Assembly: GCF_000374525.1 (NCBI RefSeq) | Contig: NZ_KB894575.1 | Span: 310,001-374,000 of the forward strand | DNA: 64,000 nucleotides | Direction of reading: 5' to 3' | Source of the DNA: Amorphus coralli DSM 19760 | GTDB lineage: Bacteria; Pseudomonadota; Alphaproteobacteria; Rhizobiales; Amorphaceae | Shown: positions 34,856 to 43,567 of the stretch, in pieces | Layout: the number at the start of each line of letters is the position of its first letter | Numbering within the stretch: the first letter of the stretch is position 1 | Made by a program: the position numbers and the translations under genes | Notes under the pieces: generated by a model | The model's database searches: none | The model's input: only the letters and a program-made list of their open reading frames with translations | What the model was told of the DNA's origin: nothing

Positions 34856-35727
34856 AGATTGCCTTCATCGGCTTCGGCGAAGCCGCCCGTGCCTTCCAGG
34901 AAAGCCTCGCGGCGAGCGAGCCCGAGCTAACTTTCTCCACCTACGACATCCTTTTCGACACGGAAGGCCTGGACGGCCCGACGGGGCAGGCTGCGCGAAC
35001 CGCCGGGGTTTCACCCCTCGGCAGCGCTGCGGAGGCCATCGTGCATGCCGACTGGATTGTCTCTGCCGTGACGGCGAGCTCAAGCCTCGACGCTGGCCGC
35101 TCGGTCGCTCCCTCGCTCGCTGCCGGCCAGGTCTTCGTCGACATCAACTCGGTCTCACCGGGCCGCAAGCAGGAGACGGCGGCGCTGGTCGCAGACCGGG
35201 CTGCAGCCTACGTGGACATGGCCGTGATGGCGCCGGTGCATCCGCGCGGCCATCGCACGCCGGTGCTGGTTGCCGGGGCCCTGCCGGCTTCGGTGATGGA
35301 CACGGTGCGCCGCCTCGGCTTCGCATTCGAGGTCGTCGGCGCGGATATCGGCGCGGCCACTGCCATCAAGATGGTGCGAAGCCAGTTCGTGAAGGGGCTG
35401 GAGGCCATCACGGTGGAGACGCTTCTGGCGGCCTCGGCGTCAGGCTGCCTCGACCACATCATGCGGTCGCTGTCGACGTCCTATCCCGGTCTCGACCTGC
35501 CGGCCCTCGCCCCCTACCAGTTCGAACGCACCCTCAGGCACGGCGTGCGGCGCGCCGCGGAGATGCGCGAAAGCGCCCGCACGGTGGACGAGCTTGGCCT
35601 GACCGGCGCGCTGGGCAACGCCATCGCCGACGTGCACCAGGCGATGGGGGACCTGCCGGACGACGCGCTGCCCTCCGGCGACCTCGGCGAGGCCCTCACC
35701 CGGCTCGTGGAGCTCAGGCGCGACTAG
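34852..35727 (+). CDS. NAD(P)-dependent 6-phosphogluconate-dehydrogenase-like oxidoreductase (DUF1932)
   Basis: A 291-residue protein. The N-terminal Rossmann fold begins KIAFIGFGEAARAF (GxGxxA) and is followed by VFVDINSVSPGRKQ, a conserved strand of beta-hydroxyacid dehydrogenases. The C-terminal helical domain contains ATAIKMVRSQFVKG, with the Lys that is catalytic in this superfamily. The DUF1932 type has no established general substrate. It is translationally coupled to the TetR gene. Confidence 0.82.
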   Translation: MKIAFIGFGEAARAFQESLAASEPELTFSTYDILFDTEGLDGPTGQAARTAGVSPLGSAAEAIVHADWIVSAVTASSSLDAGRSVAPSLAAGQVFVDINSVSPGRKQETAALVADRAAAYVDMAVMAPVHPRGHRTPVLVAGALPASVMDTVRRLGFAFEVVGADIGAATAIKMVRSQFVKGLEAITVETLLAASASGCLDHIMRSLSTSYPGLDLPALAPYQFERTLRHGVRRAAEMRESARTVDELGLTGALGNAIADVHQAMGDLPDDALPSGDLGEALTRLVELRRD

Positions 35728-35728
35728 A

Positions 35729-35773
35729 GCAATCCCAGGAAAAGTGCCCTTGCGGTTTTCCGTCCGGGATTGC
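35729..35773. repeat. REP-like palindromic repeat, copy 1
   Basis: It opens GCAATCCC and closes GGGATTGC, with inner arms GGAAAA and TTTTCC, about 45 bases, directly after the DUF1932 stop. Copy 2 is identical from CAATCCC onward. Similar palindromes are scattered in rhizobial intergenic regions (from memory). Confidence 0.75.
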
Positions 35774-35926
35774 GGCAGAAAAAGCCGTTGCCAGGCGAAG
35801 TGGCAACCGGTTCACCGTCCGCAAACGCGTCTGACAGACTCCCCTCACGCCGAGTTCGCTTCGCTCACCGGCTCCGGGAGGGCGGCCTCCGGCCGGCGCG
35901 CCGTCGCGCGCTAGCTTCGCCCAGAC

Positions 35927-35970
35927 CAATCCCAGGAAAAGTGCCCTTGCGGTTTTCCGTCCGGGATTGC
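35927..35970. repeat. REP-like palindromic repeat, copy 2
   Basis: It is identical to copy 1 over at least 44 bases and about 198 bases away, in direct orientation. The segment between them contains another rhizobial-style stretch (GTGGCAACCGGTTCACCGTC, 35792-35811). Confidence 0.75.
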
Positions 35971-36024
35971 GGGAGAATTAGCCTTTTCCCGGAACGTGGC
36001 TGGTGTAAGCGTCACCGCCTTCGA

Positions 36025-37164
36025 TCACGGATCGAAGAGCAGCACCATGTAGGCGACGAAGACCACGAAGTGCGACATGCCCTGCAGCATCGTCGTTCGG
36101 TTCGCCCCGAAGGTGACGATGCTCATCAGCAGCGTAAGGCAGAGCAGCACGGTTTCGGTGGCGTCGAGGCCGAGGACGACGGGATCGCCGGTTACCAGGC
36201 CGATGATCACGACGGCCGGCACGGTCAGGCTGATCGTCGCCAGCGCCGAGCCGAGGCAGATGTTCACCGAACGCTGCAGCTTGTTTTGGCTGGCGGCTTC
36301 CAGCGCCGCCAGGCCTTCCGGCGCCAGGACAAGGATCGCGACCAGCACGCCGCCAAGTGCTGCCGGCGCACCGAGCTGCGCCGTCCCGTAGTCGACGAGC
36401 ACGGCGAGCTTCTTTGACAGGAGCACGATGGGCAGCAGCGTCAGAACCAGCATGATCGCGTGAAAAGGCGTGTTCACCGGCTTGTGGTGGCCGTGGCTGC
36501 CGTCATCTTCGGCAAGCGACCCGTCCGCGAGCTCGGAGGGCTGCATGAAGTAGCCCTGGTGGCGGATCGTCTGAATGCCAAGGAAGGTCGCGTAGAGCAG
36601 CACGGTCAGCCCCGCGAAGAAGATCGACTGGAAGGCCGTCAGCGTCGGCGTCACCGTCGAATGGGTGAAGTTCGGCATGATCAGCGTCAGCGTCGCCAGC
36701 GGGATGATGACGCCGATATAGGCGCGCGCGCCGGCGAAGTTGAACACCTGCTCCCGGTGCCGGAGGCCGCCGAGAAGGAGCGCGAGGCCGATCATCAGGT
36801 TGAGCACGATCATGATGACCGCCATCATGGTGTCGCGCGCCAGCTCCGGCGTCTCGTTGCCGGTCAACATGATCGCCGAGATCAACGCGACCTCGATGGT
36901 GATCACCGCCACCGTGAGAATCAGAGTGCCGTACGGCTCGCCCAGAAGCTCCGCCAGGCAGTCGGCATGGCGCACGACACCGAACGCTCCCCACAGCATG
37001 GCCAGGAAAAGCCAGCCGAACAGGACGAAGGTTAGCAGGGGGTTGGACAGATCAGCCAGCCAGACCTTCCCGTAAAGCAGGAAGATCGCCGTGGTGATGG
37101 CGCCGGCGATGAACGGACCTTCCTTCATCGCGAGGCCGACAAGCCCGGACTTCTCTGACGTCAT
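36025..37164 (-). CDS. Calcium/sodium:proton antiporter (ChaA-like, CaCA family)
   Basis: A 379-residue membrane protein with about 11 helices. The paired cation-binding segments are visible: VITIEVALISAIML in the first half and VLAPEGLAALEAA in the second, each with the conserved Glu. A His-rich cytoplasmic loop (SHGHHKP) lies in the middle. It exchanges Ca2+ or Na+/K+ for protons across the inner membrane. The ATG at 37164 has GGGGGA upstream; an in-frame ATG five codons earlier overlaps that sequence. Confidence 0.87.
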   Translation of the reverse strand: MTSEKSGLVGLAMKEGPFIAGAITTAIFLLYGKVWLADLSNPLLTFVLFGWLFLAMLWGAFGVVRHADCLAELLGEPYGTLILTVAVITIEVALISAIMLTGNETPELARDTMMAVIMIVLNLMIGLALLLGGLRHREQVFNFAGARAYIGVIIPLATLTLIMPNFTHSTVTPTLTAFQSIFFAGLTVLLYATFLGIQTIRHQGYFMQPSELADGSLAEDDGSHGHHKPVNTPFHAIMLVLTLLPIVLLSKKLAVLVDYGTAQLGAPAALGGVLVAILVLAPEGLAALEAASQNKLQRSVNICLGSALATISLTVPAVVIIGLVTGDPVVLGLDATETVLLCLTLLMSIVTFGANRTTMLQGMSHFVVFVAYMVLLFDP

Positions 37165-37261
37165 CCCGCAATCCCCCATACCCGGTGCTGCGCCGCAACG
37201 GCGCTCCCTTGGGCGTGCACGATCCGCGGGCCGAGATCAAGTTGCGGGGGCCTGCAGAGGC

Positions 37262-38566
37262 TCAGAAGCCGAAGACGCGCGGGAGATAGAGGGCCATCGC
37301 AGGGAAGGCGACAAGCAGCAGCACCCGCACGATGTCGGCACCGATGAACGGCAGAATGCCGCGAATAACCGTGCCGATGGCCAGGTTCGGGGTCACCGCC
37401 TGGATGACGAACAGGTTCATGCCGATCGGCGGCGTGATCAGGCCGATTTCGGCCACCGTCACCACGAGGACACCGAACCAGATGCCCTCGAAGCCGAGCC
37501 CTGTGGCGAGCTGGTAGAGCGGCACCACCGTGAGAAGCACCATGGACAGGCTGTCCATGAAGCAGCCGAGCACGATGTAGAAGATCACGATCAGGAAGAG
37601 CACCCCGAGCGGCGGCAGGCCGGAGGCGCGGATGGCGTCGGTCAGCACCGTGGTCAGGTTGCTCAGCTCGATGAAATAGTTGAACAGCGCCGCGCCGATC
37701 AGGATCAGGAAGATCATGCCGGTCATGCCGGCGGTCTCGGCGAGTCCCTTGATCAGCACGCTGCCGGTCAGCTTGCCGCGCAGGAGCGTGATCAGCAGCG
37801 CGCCGCCGGCCCCCACCGCCGCTGCCTCCGTCGGCGAGAAGATCCGCCCGTAAATCCCGCCGATGACCAGCGCGATCAGCAGCGCGGCATCCCAGATGCG
37901 CGAGAGGGCGGCGAGCCGCTCGCGGGCCGTGTAGCGCGGACCGGCTGGCCCTAGCTCCGGCCGGCGCGCCACCTGGACCCTGATGGCAGCCATGTAGAGG
38001 AGCGTCCCCACCAGTCCCGGGATCAGCGCCGCGGCGAACAGGGCCCCGATCGATTCGCCCGTCAGGATGGCGTAGAGGATCAGGATAATCGACGGCGGGA
38101 TCAGCACCCCAAGCGTGCCGCCGGCGGCCACCGAGGCCGCCGCCAGGCTGTCGGAATAGTTGCGCGCCCGCATTTCCGGCATGGCCACGCGGCCGATGGT
38201 CGCCGCCGTTGCCAGCGAGGAGCCGCAAATGGCACCGAAGCCGGCCGAGGCACCGATGGTGGCCATGGCGATGCCGCCGCGCCAGTGGCCGATCATGGCC
38301 TGGACGCCGGAATAAAGGTTCGCCGAGAGACCCGAATAGGTGGCGAACACCCCCATGAAGATGAACAGCGGCACCACCTCCATCCCGTCGATGGAGATCG
38401 CCTCGAACGGCAGATTGGAGAGCACGTAGGTGCCGCTCGTCCAGCCGCCGAGCCAGATCGAGCCGACCGTGCCGACGAGCGCCATCGCCAGCGCGATGGG
38501 CACCCGAAGCGCGATCAGCGCAACGACAACGGCAAAGCCGATGGGGCCGGCAAGCTCGGGGCTCAC
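37262..38566 (-). CDS. TRAP transporter large permease (DctM type), second system
   Basis: 434 residues and about 12 helices, with EVVPLFIFMGVF, TLGVLIPPSIILILYAI and FSPTEAAAVG, typical of DctM. The start overlaps the dctQ stop by 4 bp. The system is divergent from the gentisate operon, so an aromatic acid is a plausible cargo. Confidence 0.92.
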   Translation of the reverse strand: MSPELAGPIGFAVVVALIALRVPIALAMALVGTVGSIWLGGWTSGTYVLSNLPFEAISIDGMEVVPLFIFMGVFATYSGLSANLYSGVQAMIGHWRGGIAMATIGASAGFGAICGSSLATAATIGRVAMPEMRARNYSDSLAAASVAAGGTLGVLIPPSIILILYAILTGESIGALFAAALIPGLVGTLLYMAAIRVQVARRPELGPAGPRYTARERLAALSRIWDAALLIALVIGGIYGRIFSPTEAAAVGAGGALLITLLRGKLTGSVLIKGLAETAGMTGMIFLILIGAALFNYFIELSNLTTVLTDAIRASGLPPLGVLFLIVIFYIVLGCFMDSLSMVLLTVVPLYQLATGLGFEGIWFGVLVVTVAEIGLITPPIGMNLFVIQAVTPNLAIGTVIRGILPFIGADIVRVLLLVAFPAMALYLPRVFGF

Positions 38567-39111
38567 GCGCTCTTCTCCATGGGACCGTAGACGGCCGTCT
38601 CCGCCGCGCGCGCCAGCGCCGCGACCACAGCCAGCGCCAGTCCGGCCAGGAAGATGCCCCAGTACCAGATCAGCGGGATCTGCAGGTTCAGGGTGGTATC
38701 CCCATAGGAGTAACGCAGCATCGCCCCCTGCCAGGTGAGCCAGAACAGGAAGCCGAGAAGCATCGCCGCCACCAGCGAGATCACGGTATCGAGCACCCGG
38801 CGGACGCCATCGGAAAAGCGGTCGGCGAGGATGTCGACGGTGATGTGCGAGCCCAGCGTGAAGCCGTACGGGATCGACAGCGACGCCGCCGACACCAGGC
38901 AGAGCTTGGTGATGTCGAAGGTATCGATGAACGCGCCACCGACCGCTCTGCGCCAGACGATGTCGGCGCAGGTCAGCACGATGGCGACGATCAGCGTTCC
39001 CACGCCAGCCAGCGCGAGCCAGTAGGTCAGCCGCCCGACGAGGCGGGCGGGTGCAAGCCGCATCCCGCCCGTCTGCCGCGTTGAAGCGTCGGTCTGTCCG
39101 AGGTCACTCAC
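38563..39111 (-). CDS. TRAP transporter small permease (DctQ type), second system
   Basis: 182 residues with four helices, including DIVWRRAVGGAFIDTFDI after the first helix, a DctQ-style segment. It links the binding protein to DctM. It starts 16 bases after the dctP stop and overlaps dctM by 4 bp; no stem-loop separates it from dctP, unlike the first TRAP system. Confidence 0.88.
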   Translation of the reverse strand: MSDLGQTDASTRQTGGMRLAPARLVGRLTYWLALAGVGTLIVAIVLTCADIVWRRAVGGAFIDTFDITKLCLVSAASLSIPYGFTLGSHITVDILADRFSDGVRRVLDTVISLVAAMLLGFLFWLTWQGAMLRYSYGDTTLNLQIPLIWYWGIFLAGLALAVVAALARAAETAVYGPMEKSA

Positions 39112-39127
39112 CCGCGCCGGTCGCCCG

Positions 39128-40171
39128 TCAGGACTTGGAGTATTTCTGCACGAGCGCCCGCGTCGTCTCGTAGAGCTCGTGCGGGTTCTCGACGCCTTCC
39201 TTCTTCAGGCTGTCGAGATAGGAATCGATCATCGGCTCGAGTTCCTGGCGCCACTGGTCGCGGGTGGCGTCGTCGATGACGATGATCTCCTGACCGCGAT
39301 CCACGGCGTCCTTCTTGCCGGCCGCGTCCCACTTGTCCCACCACGGGCCCATCTGCGACTGCCAGCCCTCGCCGGTGGTCTCGTCGATGATCTTGCGGGC
39401 GTTCTCCGGAAGCGCCTCGTAGGACTTCGGGTTCATCACCACGTAGAAGGCCGCCGCGTAGACGCGCGCGTCGGTGTGGTAGCGCAGCACCTCGTTGAGC
39501 TTGATGGCGCCCACCAGGTCCCAGGTCGTCGCAACGCCGTCGATGGCGCCCTTCTGCAGCGCCTCGTAGATCTGCGAGGGCGGCATGCCGATGGCGCTCG
39601 CACCCTCGAATTCCAGCATCGCGTTGACCGCCGGTCCGGGCGAGCGGATGCGCAGGCCCTTCAGGTCGGACAACTGCTTGATCGGCCGGTCGACCGTGTG
39701 GAACAGCGCGCCGTGATGGGTCATCAGGCCCAGCACCTTGAAGCCGTCATACTCGCCGCCGAGCTGGCCGGTCTGGTACAGCTCCCACAGCGCGCGGCTG
39801 CCGGCGCCGGCTTCCTCCACCACGAACGGCAGCTCGATGACCGAGGTGTGCGGGAAGCGGCCGCGCGGAATGCCGGCCAGGCCGAAGCCGATGTCGGTCA
39901 CGCCAGCGCGCACCTGGTCGGCCTGGCGGTCCAGGCGGCCCAGCGCGCTGGAGACGTTGTGGATCTCGAAATCCACCTGCCCGTCGGTCTTCTCGCGCAG
40001 CTGCTCCGCCCAGGGACGCAGCATGTCCACCTCGATACCGTGTGACGGCGGCAGGTAATGGGTGATGTCGAGCTTGATCGTCTCGGCGCGCAGGATTGGC
40101 GGCATCGCCAGTGTGCCGACCGCGGCAGCGGTGCCGGCGAGAAAGGTTCTGCGGTTTGTCTTGAAGCTCAT
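39128..40171 (-). CDS. TRAP transporter solute-binding protein (DctP type), second system
   Basis: A 347-residue periplasmic protein with a twin-arginine-type signal (NRRTFLAGTAAAVG) cleaved near LRA|E. The body contains GLRIRSPGPAVNAML, with the Arg that contacts the ligand carboxylate in the family, and IDGVATTWDLV. GGGAGA precedes the ATG. Tat export is uncommon but known for TRAP binding proteins. It lies back to back with the gentisate 1,2-dioxygenase gene. Confidence 0.9.
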   Translation of the reverse strand: MSFKTNRRTFLAGTAAAVGTLAMPPILRAETIKLDITHYLPPSHGIEVDMLRPWAEQLREKTDGQVDFEIHNVSSALGRLDRQADQVRAGVTDIGFGLAGIPRGRFPHTSVIELPFVVEEAGAGSRALWELYQTGQLGGEYDGFKVLGLMTHHGALFHTVDRPIKQLSDLKGLRIRSPGPAVNAMLEFEGASAIGMPPSQIYEALQKGAIDGVATTWDLVGAIKLNEVLRYHTDARVYAAAFYVVMNPKSYEALPENARKIIDETTGEGWQSQMGPWWDKWDAAGKKDAVDRGQEIIVIDDATRDQWRQELEPMIDSYLDSLKKEGVENPHELYETTRALVQKYSKS

Positions 40172-40553
40172 CGAGCCAGTTCTCCCGAATTCGGCTCCGC
40201 GCCCGGCTACAAGGCCTACGGCGCGTGCCCTCACCTCTTGTTGTCCGGTCGGCGCGATTGTCCCGGCGCACCGCCCTTTCTTGGTCCGCGCGAAGTTCAG
40301 CCCGCGCGACGAACGTGACCGAGACGCTTGCCCAGCCACGCCGGTTTGGCAAGGCCCGATCTGACGCACCCCCCGGTGCTGCCGAGGAGGCCGTGCGGGA
40401 GCCGGGCCGTTGCCTCATCGCAATTTACTTAGTATACCTAACTAACTCAAGAACGGAGTTGCGCCCATCGCCGACCGGCTCCGGTGCAAGGATCCGCGAC
40501 CCGCACGGACACGACGAGGGACGGCTTGCGCCGCTTCCTCCGGAGGAGACGCC
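40172..40553. promoter_or_regulatory. Divergent region, second TRAP system / gentisate operon
   Basis: No gene is seen in these 382 bases. It contains the promoter and dyad at 40410-40441. A promoter for the TRAP genes should also lie here but is not obvious. Confidence 0.6.
40410..40441 (+). promoter_or_regulatory. Candidate gentisate-operon promoter with overlapping dyad
   Basis: TTGCCT (40410-40415), a 17-base spacer and TATACC (40433-40438). The dyad TTAG-TATAC-CTAA (40429-40441) covers the -10. This AT-rich island stands out in GC-rich sequence and would suit a MarR repressor. Confidence 0.5.
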
Positions 40554-41603
40554 ATGACCGAGACCATCGACGCCGCGACCCGAGCCAAGCGCCAGGACTT
40601 CTACGACCGGCTCGCCCCGAACAATCTCGCGCCGCTGTGGGAGGTTCTGAAGGGCCTGATGCCGCCGGAACCCACGTCGCGCGCGGTGCCGCATCAGTGG
40701 CGCTACGAGGAGGTCCGGCCGCTGCTGATGGAATCTGGCGGGCTCCTCACCGCGGAGGAAGCCGAGCGCCGGGTTCTGGTGCTGGAAAACCCGGCCTTCG
40801 CCGGCGAGAGCCGCGCCACCGCAACTATTTACGCCGGCCTGCAGCTCATCATGCCGGGCGAGACGGCGCCGGCCCATCGCCACACCCCGTCGGCCCTGCG
40901 CTTCATGCTGGAGGGCGAAGGCGCCTTCACCGCCGTGGGTGGCGAGCGCACCACCATGCGCGCCGGCGACTTCGTCATCACGCCGAACTGGGCCTACCAC
41001 GACCACGGCAACGAGGGCACGGGCCCCTGCGCCTGGCTCGACGGTCTCGACATCCCGATGGTGCGCTTCTTCGAGACGGTGTTTTCCGAAGGCTACAACG
41101 ACAAGAGCCAGAGCCTGACCCGGCCGGAGGGCGACGCGCTCGCCCGCTTCGGCTCCGGCCTGTTGCCGCTCGACGACTCGGGCCGCCGCTACGGCCAGAC
41201 CTCGCCCATCTTCAACTATCCCTATGAGCGCACCCGCGAGGCGCTCATTGCGGCCGCCAAGGGCGAGGGCCCGGACCCGCATCTCGCCACCACCCTGCGC
41301 TATGCCAACCCCGTGGACGGCGGCTGGACCATGCCCACCATGTCCGCCTGGATGACCCACGTGGAGAAGGGCTTCGAGACCGCCCGCATGCGCTCCACCG
41401 ACGGCATCGTGCTGTGCGTGGCGGAGGGCCGCGGCCAGATCACCACCGGCGACAGGACGTTCACCTACGCGCCGCGCGACGTGATCGTCATGCCGGCCTG
41501 GGCCTGGCGCTCCATCAGGGCCGACGAGGATTCCTTCCTGTTCTGCCTGTCCGACCGGGTCGCCCAGGAGAAGCTCAGCCTTTTCCGCGAGCAGCGCGGC
41601 TGA
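40554..41603 (+). CDS. Gentisate 1,2-dioxygenase
   Basis: A 349-residue bicupin iron enzyme that opens gentisate (2,5-dihydroxybenzoate) between C1 and C2 to give maleylpyruvate. The N-terminal cupin has PAHRHTPSALRFMLEG, with the iron-binding histidines, and WAYHDHGNEG. The C-terminal cupin has MPAWAWRSI without the His set, as in known gentisate dioxygenases. GGAGGAG precedes the ATG. It is followed by a fumarylpyruvate-hydrolase-type gene. Confidence 0.9.
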   Translation: MTETIDAATRAKRQDFYDRLAPNNLAPLWEVLKGLMPPEPTSRAVPHQWRYEEVRPLLMESGGLLTAEEAERRVLVLENPAFAGESRATATIYAGLQLIMPGETAPAHRHTPSALRFMLEGEGAFTAVGGERTTMRAGDFVITPNWAYHDHGNEGTGPCAWLDGLDIPMVRFFETVFSEGYNDKSQSLTRPEGDALARFGSGLLPLDDSGRRYGQTSPIFNYPYERTREALIAAAKGEGPDPHLATTLRYANPVDGGWTMPTMSAWMTHVEKGFETARMRSTDGIVLCVAEGRGQITTGDRTFTYAPRDVIVMPAWAWRSIRADEDSFLFCLSDRVAQEKLSLFREQRG

Positions 41604-41625
41604 CCGCGCACGCCTCTGGAGCGCT

Positions 41626-41643
41626 GCCCGGCCCCGGCCGGGC
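41626..41643 (+). other. GC hairpin between gentisate dioxygenase and hydrolase genes
   Basis: GCCCGGCC and GGCCGGGC face each other across two bases. It lies 23 bases after the dioxygenase stop. No T-run follows; it may modulate message stability. Confidence 0.4.
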
Positions 41644-41693
41644 GGTCGATGCCGCGTGACGGCACGCCCAGACATCAAGACAACGAGATCCGC

Positions 41694-42551
41694 ATGCGCT
41701 TCTGCCGCTTCGACGACAACCGCCTCGGCCTCATTGAGGGCGACACGGTCCGCGACGTGACCGACGCCGCCGACATCCTTCCGGATGTCCGCTGGCCGCT
41801 GCCCCACGGCGACCTCTTCCTGGCCCATTTCGACGCCGTGCGCACCGAGATGGAGCGGCTTGCGGCGAACGCGCCGACGAGACCGGTGAAGGACGTCAAA
41901 CTCCTGAGCCCGATCGCCAATCCCGACAAGATCGTCGCCGCTCCGGTGAACTACCAGCTGCATCTGGACGAGGCGCGCACCGACACCGGCATCAACTTCG
42001 GCTCCGGCGTGAAGACCATCGCGGAGTGCGGCGTGTTCCTGAAGGCGACCAGCTCGCTGGTCGGTCCCGGCGAGGGCGTCGTCGCCGACTGGTCCGACCG
42101 ACGCATCGACCACGAGCTTGAGCTCGCCGTCGTCATTGGCCGGAAGGGCTTTCGCATCTCCGAAGACGACGCGCTCGGCCACGTCGCCGGCTACACGATG
42201 GGCCTCGACATGACCATCCGGGGCACCGAGGATCGCAGCTACCGCAAGTCGCTGGACACCTTTACGGTGCTCGGCCCCTGGGTGGTGACAGCCGACGAGT
42301 TGCCGGATGCCGGCGCGCTGGATTTCGAGCTCAAGGTGAATGGCGAAACCCGGCAGAAATCGAACACCCGCCATCTCGTCTTCGATGTGCCGAAGCTGAT
42401 CGCCGTCGCCTCGAAAGCCTACACGCTCCATCCCGGCGACATCATCCTGACCGGCACGCCGGAAGGCGTCGCCCCGGTCGTTCCCGGCGACCTCATGCAC
42501 GCCTGGTTCGAGGGCATCGGCGAGACCGAGATCAGGGTCCGGGGCGCGTGA
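41694..42551 (+). CDS. Fumarylacetoacetate hydrolase-family protein, probable fumarylpyruvate hydrolase
   Basis: A 285-residue FAH-fold hydrolase. Family motifs include IDHELELAVVIG (metal-binding Glu residues), GYTMGLDMT and ILTGTPEGV near the end. Beside gentisate dioxygenase, cleavage of fumarylpyruvate or maleylpyruvate to pyruvate plus a C4 diacid is the expected step. No maleylpyruvate isomerase gene is seen nearby, so direct maleylpyruvate hydrolysis is possible. The stop overlaps the MarR start (GTGA). Confidence 0.85.
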   Translation: MRFCRFDDNRLGLIEGDTVRDVTDAADILPDVRWPLPHGDLFLAHFDAVRTEMERLAANAPTRPVKDVKLLSPIANPDKIVAAPVNYQLHLDEARTDTGINFGSGVKTIAECGVFLKATSSLVGPGEGVVADWSDRRIDHELELAVVIGRKGFRISEDDALGHVAGYTMGLDMTIRGTEDRSYRKSLDTFTVLGPWVVTADELPDAGALDFELKVNGETRQKSNTRHLVFDVPKLIAVASKAYTLHPGDIILTGTPEGVAPVVPGDLMHAWFEGIGETEIRVRGA

Positions 42552-43090
42552 GCGCCGGCGAGATCATCGACGAGCCGGCGGCCGAGGCGACCACGGCGCC
42601 GCTGGCTCCGGTCATCGGCTACCGGCTGCGCCGCCTGCAGGCGCGCTGGGTTGCCCACTGGGCGATGTGGTTCCGCGATCTCGGGGTGACCGCAACGCCG
42701 GTCCAGGGCGGCATCCTGCTCCTGATCCGCGACAATCCGGGCATCACCCAGGTGGCACTCTCGCGGCTCCTTCAGGTGGAGGCGCCAACCCTCATGCAGG
42801 CACTGGCGCCGCTCCTGCGCGACGGCCTCGTCACGCGCTCCCGCTCCAGCCGCGACCGGCGCGCCTTCGAGCTCGGCCTGTCGGACCCCGGGCGCTCGGC
42901 GGCGTCTGTGGTGGAGCGCGACATGATCCGCCACGAGGCGGACCTCCTGTCCGGCCTGAGCGCGGACGAGCGCGCGACCCTGCTTGCGCTCCTCGACAAG
43001 GCGCTGGCCAGCGCCGACGAGGCCACCGCCGCCCTCAGCGCAGAAGCTTGCCGACCAGATCCCGGAACGTCCGCGCCTCTTCCGGAGTAA
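42548..43090 (+). CDS. MarR-family regulator of the gentisate operon
   Basis: A 180-residue winged-helix protein. The DNA-binding part is ITQVALSRLLQVEAPTLMQA at about 69-88, followed by the wing RSRSSRDRRAFELGL. Coupled by GTGA overlap to the hydrolase gene, it should sense gentisate or a precursor and bind near 40430. Its last 56 bases overlap the opposite-strand MarR gene. Confidence 0.82.
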   Translation: MSAGEIIDEPAAEATTAPLAPVIGYRLRRLQARWVAHWAMWFRDLGVTATPVQGGILLLIRDNPGITQVALSRLLQVEAPTLMQALAPLLRDGLVTRSRSSRDRRAFELGLSDPGRSAASVVERDMIRHEADLLSGLSADERATLLALLDKALASADEATAALSAEACRPDPGTSAPLPE

Positions 43091-43457
43091 GCCGCTCCAG
43101 GAAACGCGTCTCGAAGTCGAGCGCCAGGGGCGCGATCTCGGCCATCAGTGTCTGGCCCTTCGGTGTCAGCGACAGCGCCACGAGCCGCCGGTCCTCCGGC
43201 ACCTCCTTGCGGATCAGCCCGGCGGCTTCCAGCCGCGCCGCCGCCCGGCTGACCTTCGCCTTGTCCATCTCCACCCGACGGTAGATTTCCCGGACGGACA
43301 CCCGCTCGTGCTGGGAAAGATGCGCCAGCACCCGCCATTCGGGAATGGTGATGGCAAAGCGGCGGCCATATTCGGCGCCCAGCTCCACCGACAGGCGCGT
43401 GCCCAGAACGTTGATCAGGTAGGGCAGGAAATCGTCGAGGGTGAAGTCCTGGGGCAT
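43035..43457 (-). CDS. MarR-family regulator
   Basis: A 140-residue winged-helix protein with SVREIYRRVEMDKAKVSRAA (recognition helix) and the wing KEVPEDRRLVALSL. It overlaps the other MarR gene tail to tail by 56 bases. Its position in an aromatic-acid block suggests control of hmgA or the gentisate genes. No good Shine-Dalgarno precedes the ATG. Confidence 0.8.
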   Translation of the reverse strand: MPQDFTLDDFLPYLINVLGTRLSVELGAEYGRRFAITIPEWRVLAHLSQHERVSVREIYRRVEMDKAKVSRAAARLEAAGLIRKEVPEDRRLVALSLTPKGQTLMAEIAPLALDFETRFLERLTPEEARTFRDLVGKLLR

Positions 43458-43567
43458 CGGCGAGCCATGCGCGGGTGAGAAGGGACCGGGATTTCGAGCC
43501 GGCTCATCTTCTAGCGGGTCCCGGCGCACCCCGTCCACGCCGGAGGCCCCGGCAGGGCACGCCCATC

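Noticed and set aside
40425-42500. A 691-codon minus-strand frame opposite the gentisate and hydrolase genes.
   Set aside because: Antisense to two well-recognised enzymes, with low-complexity composition.
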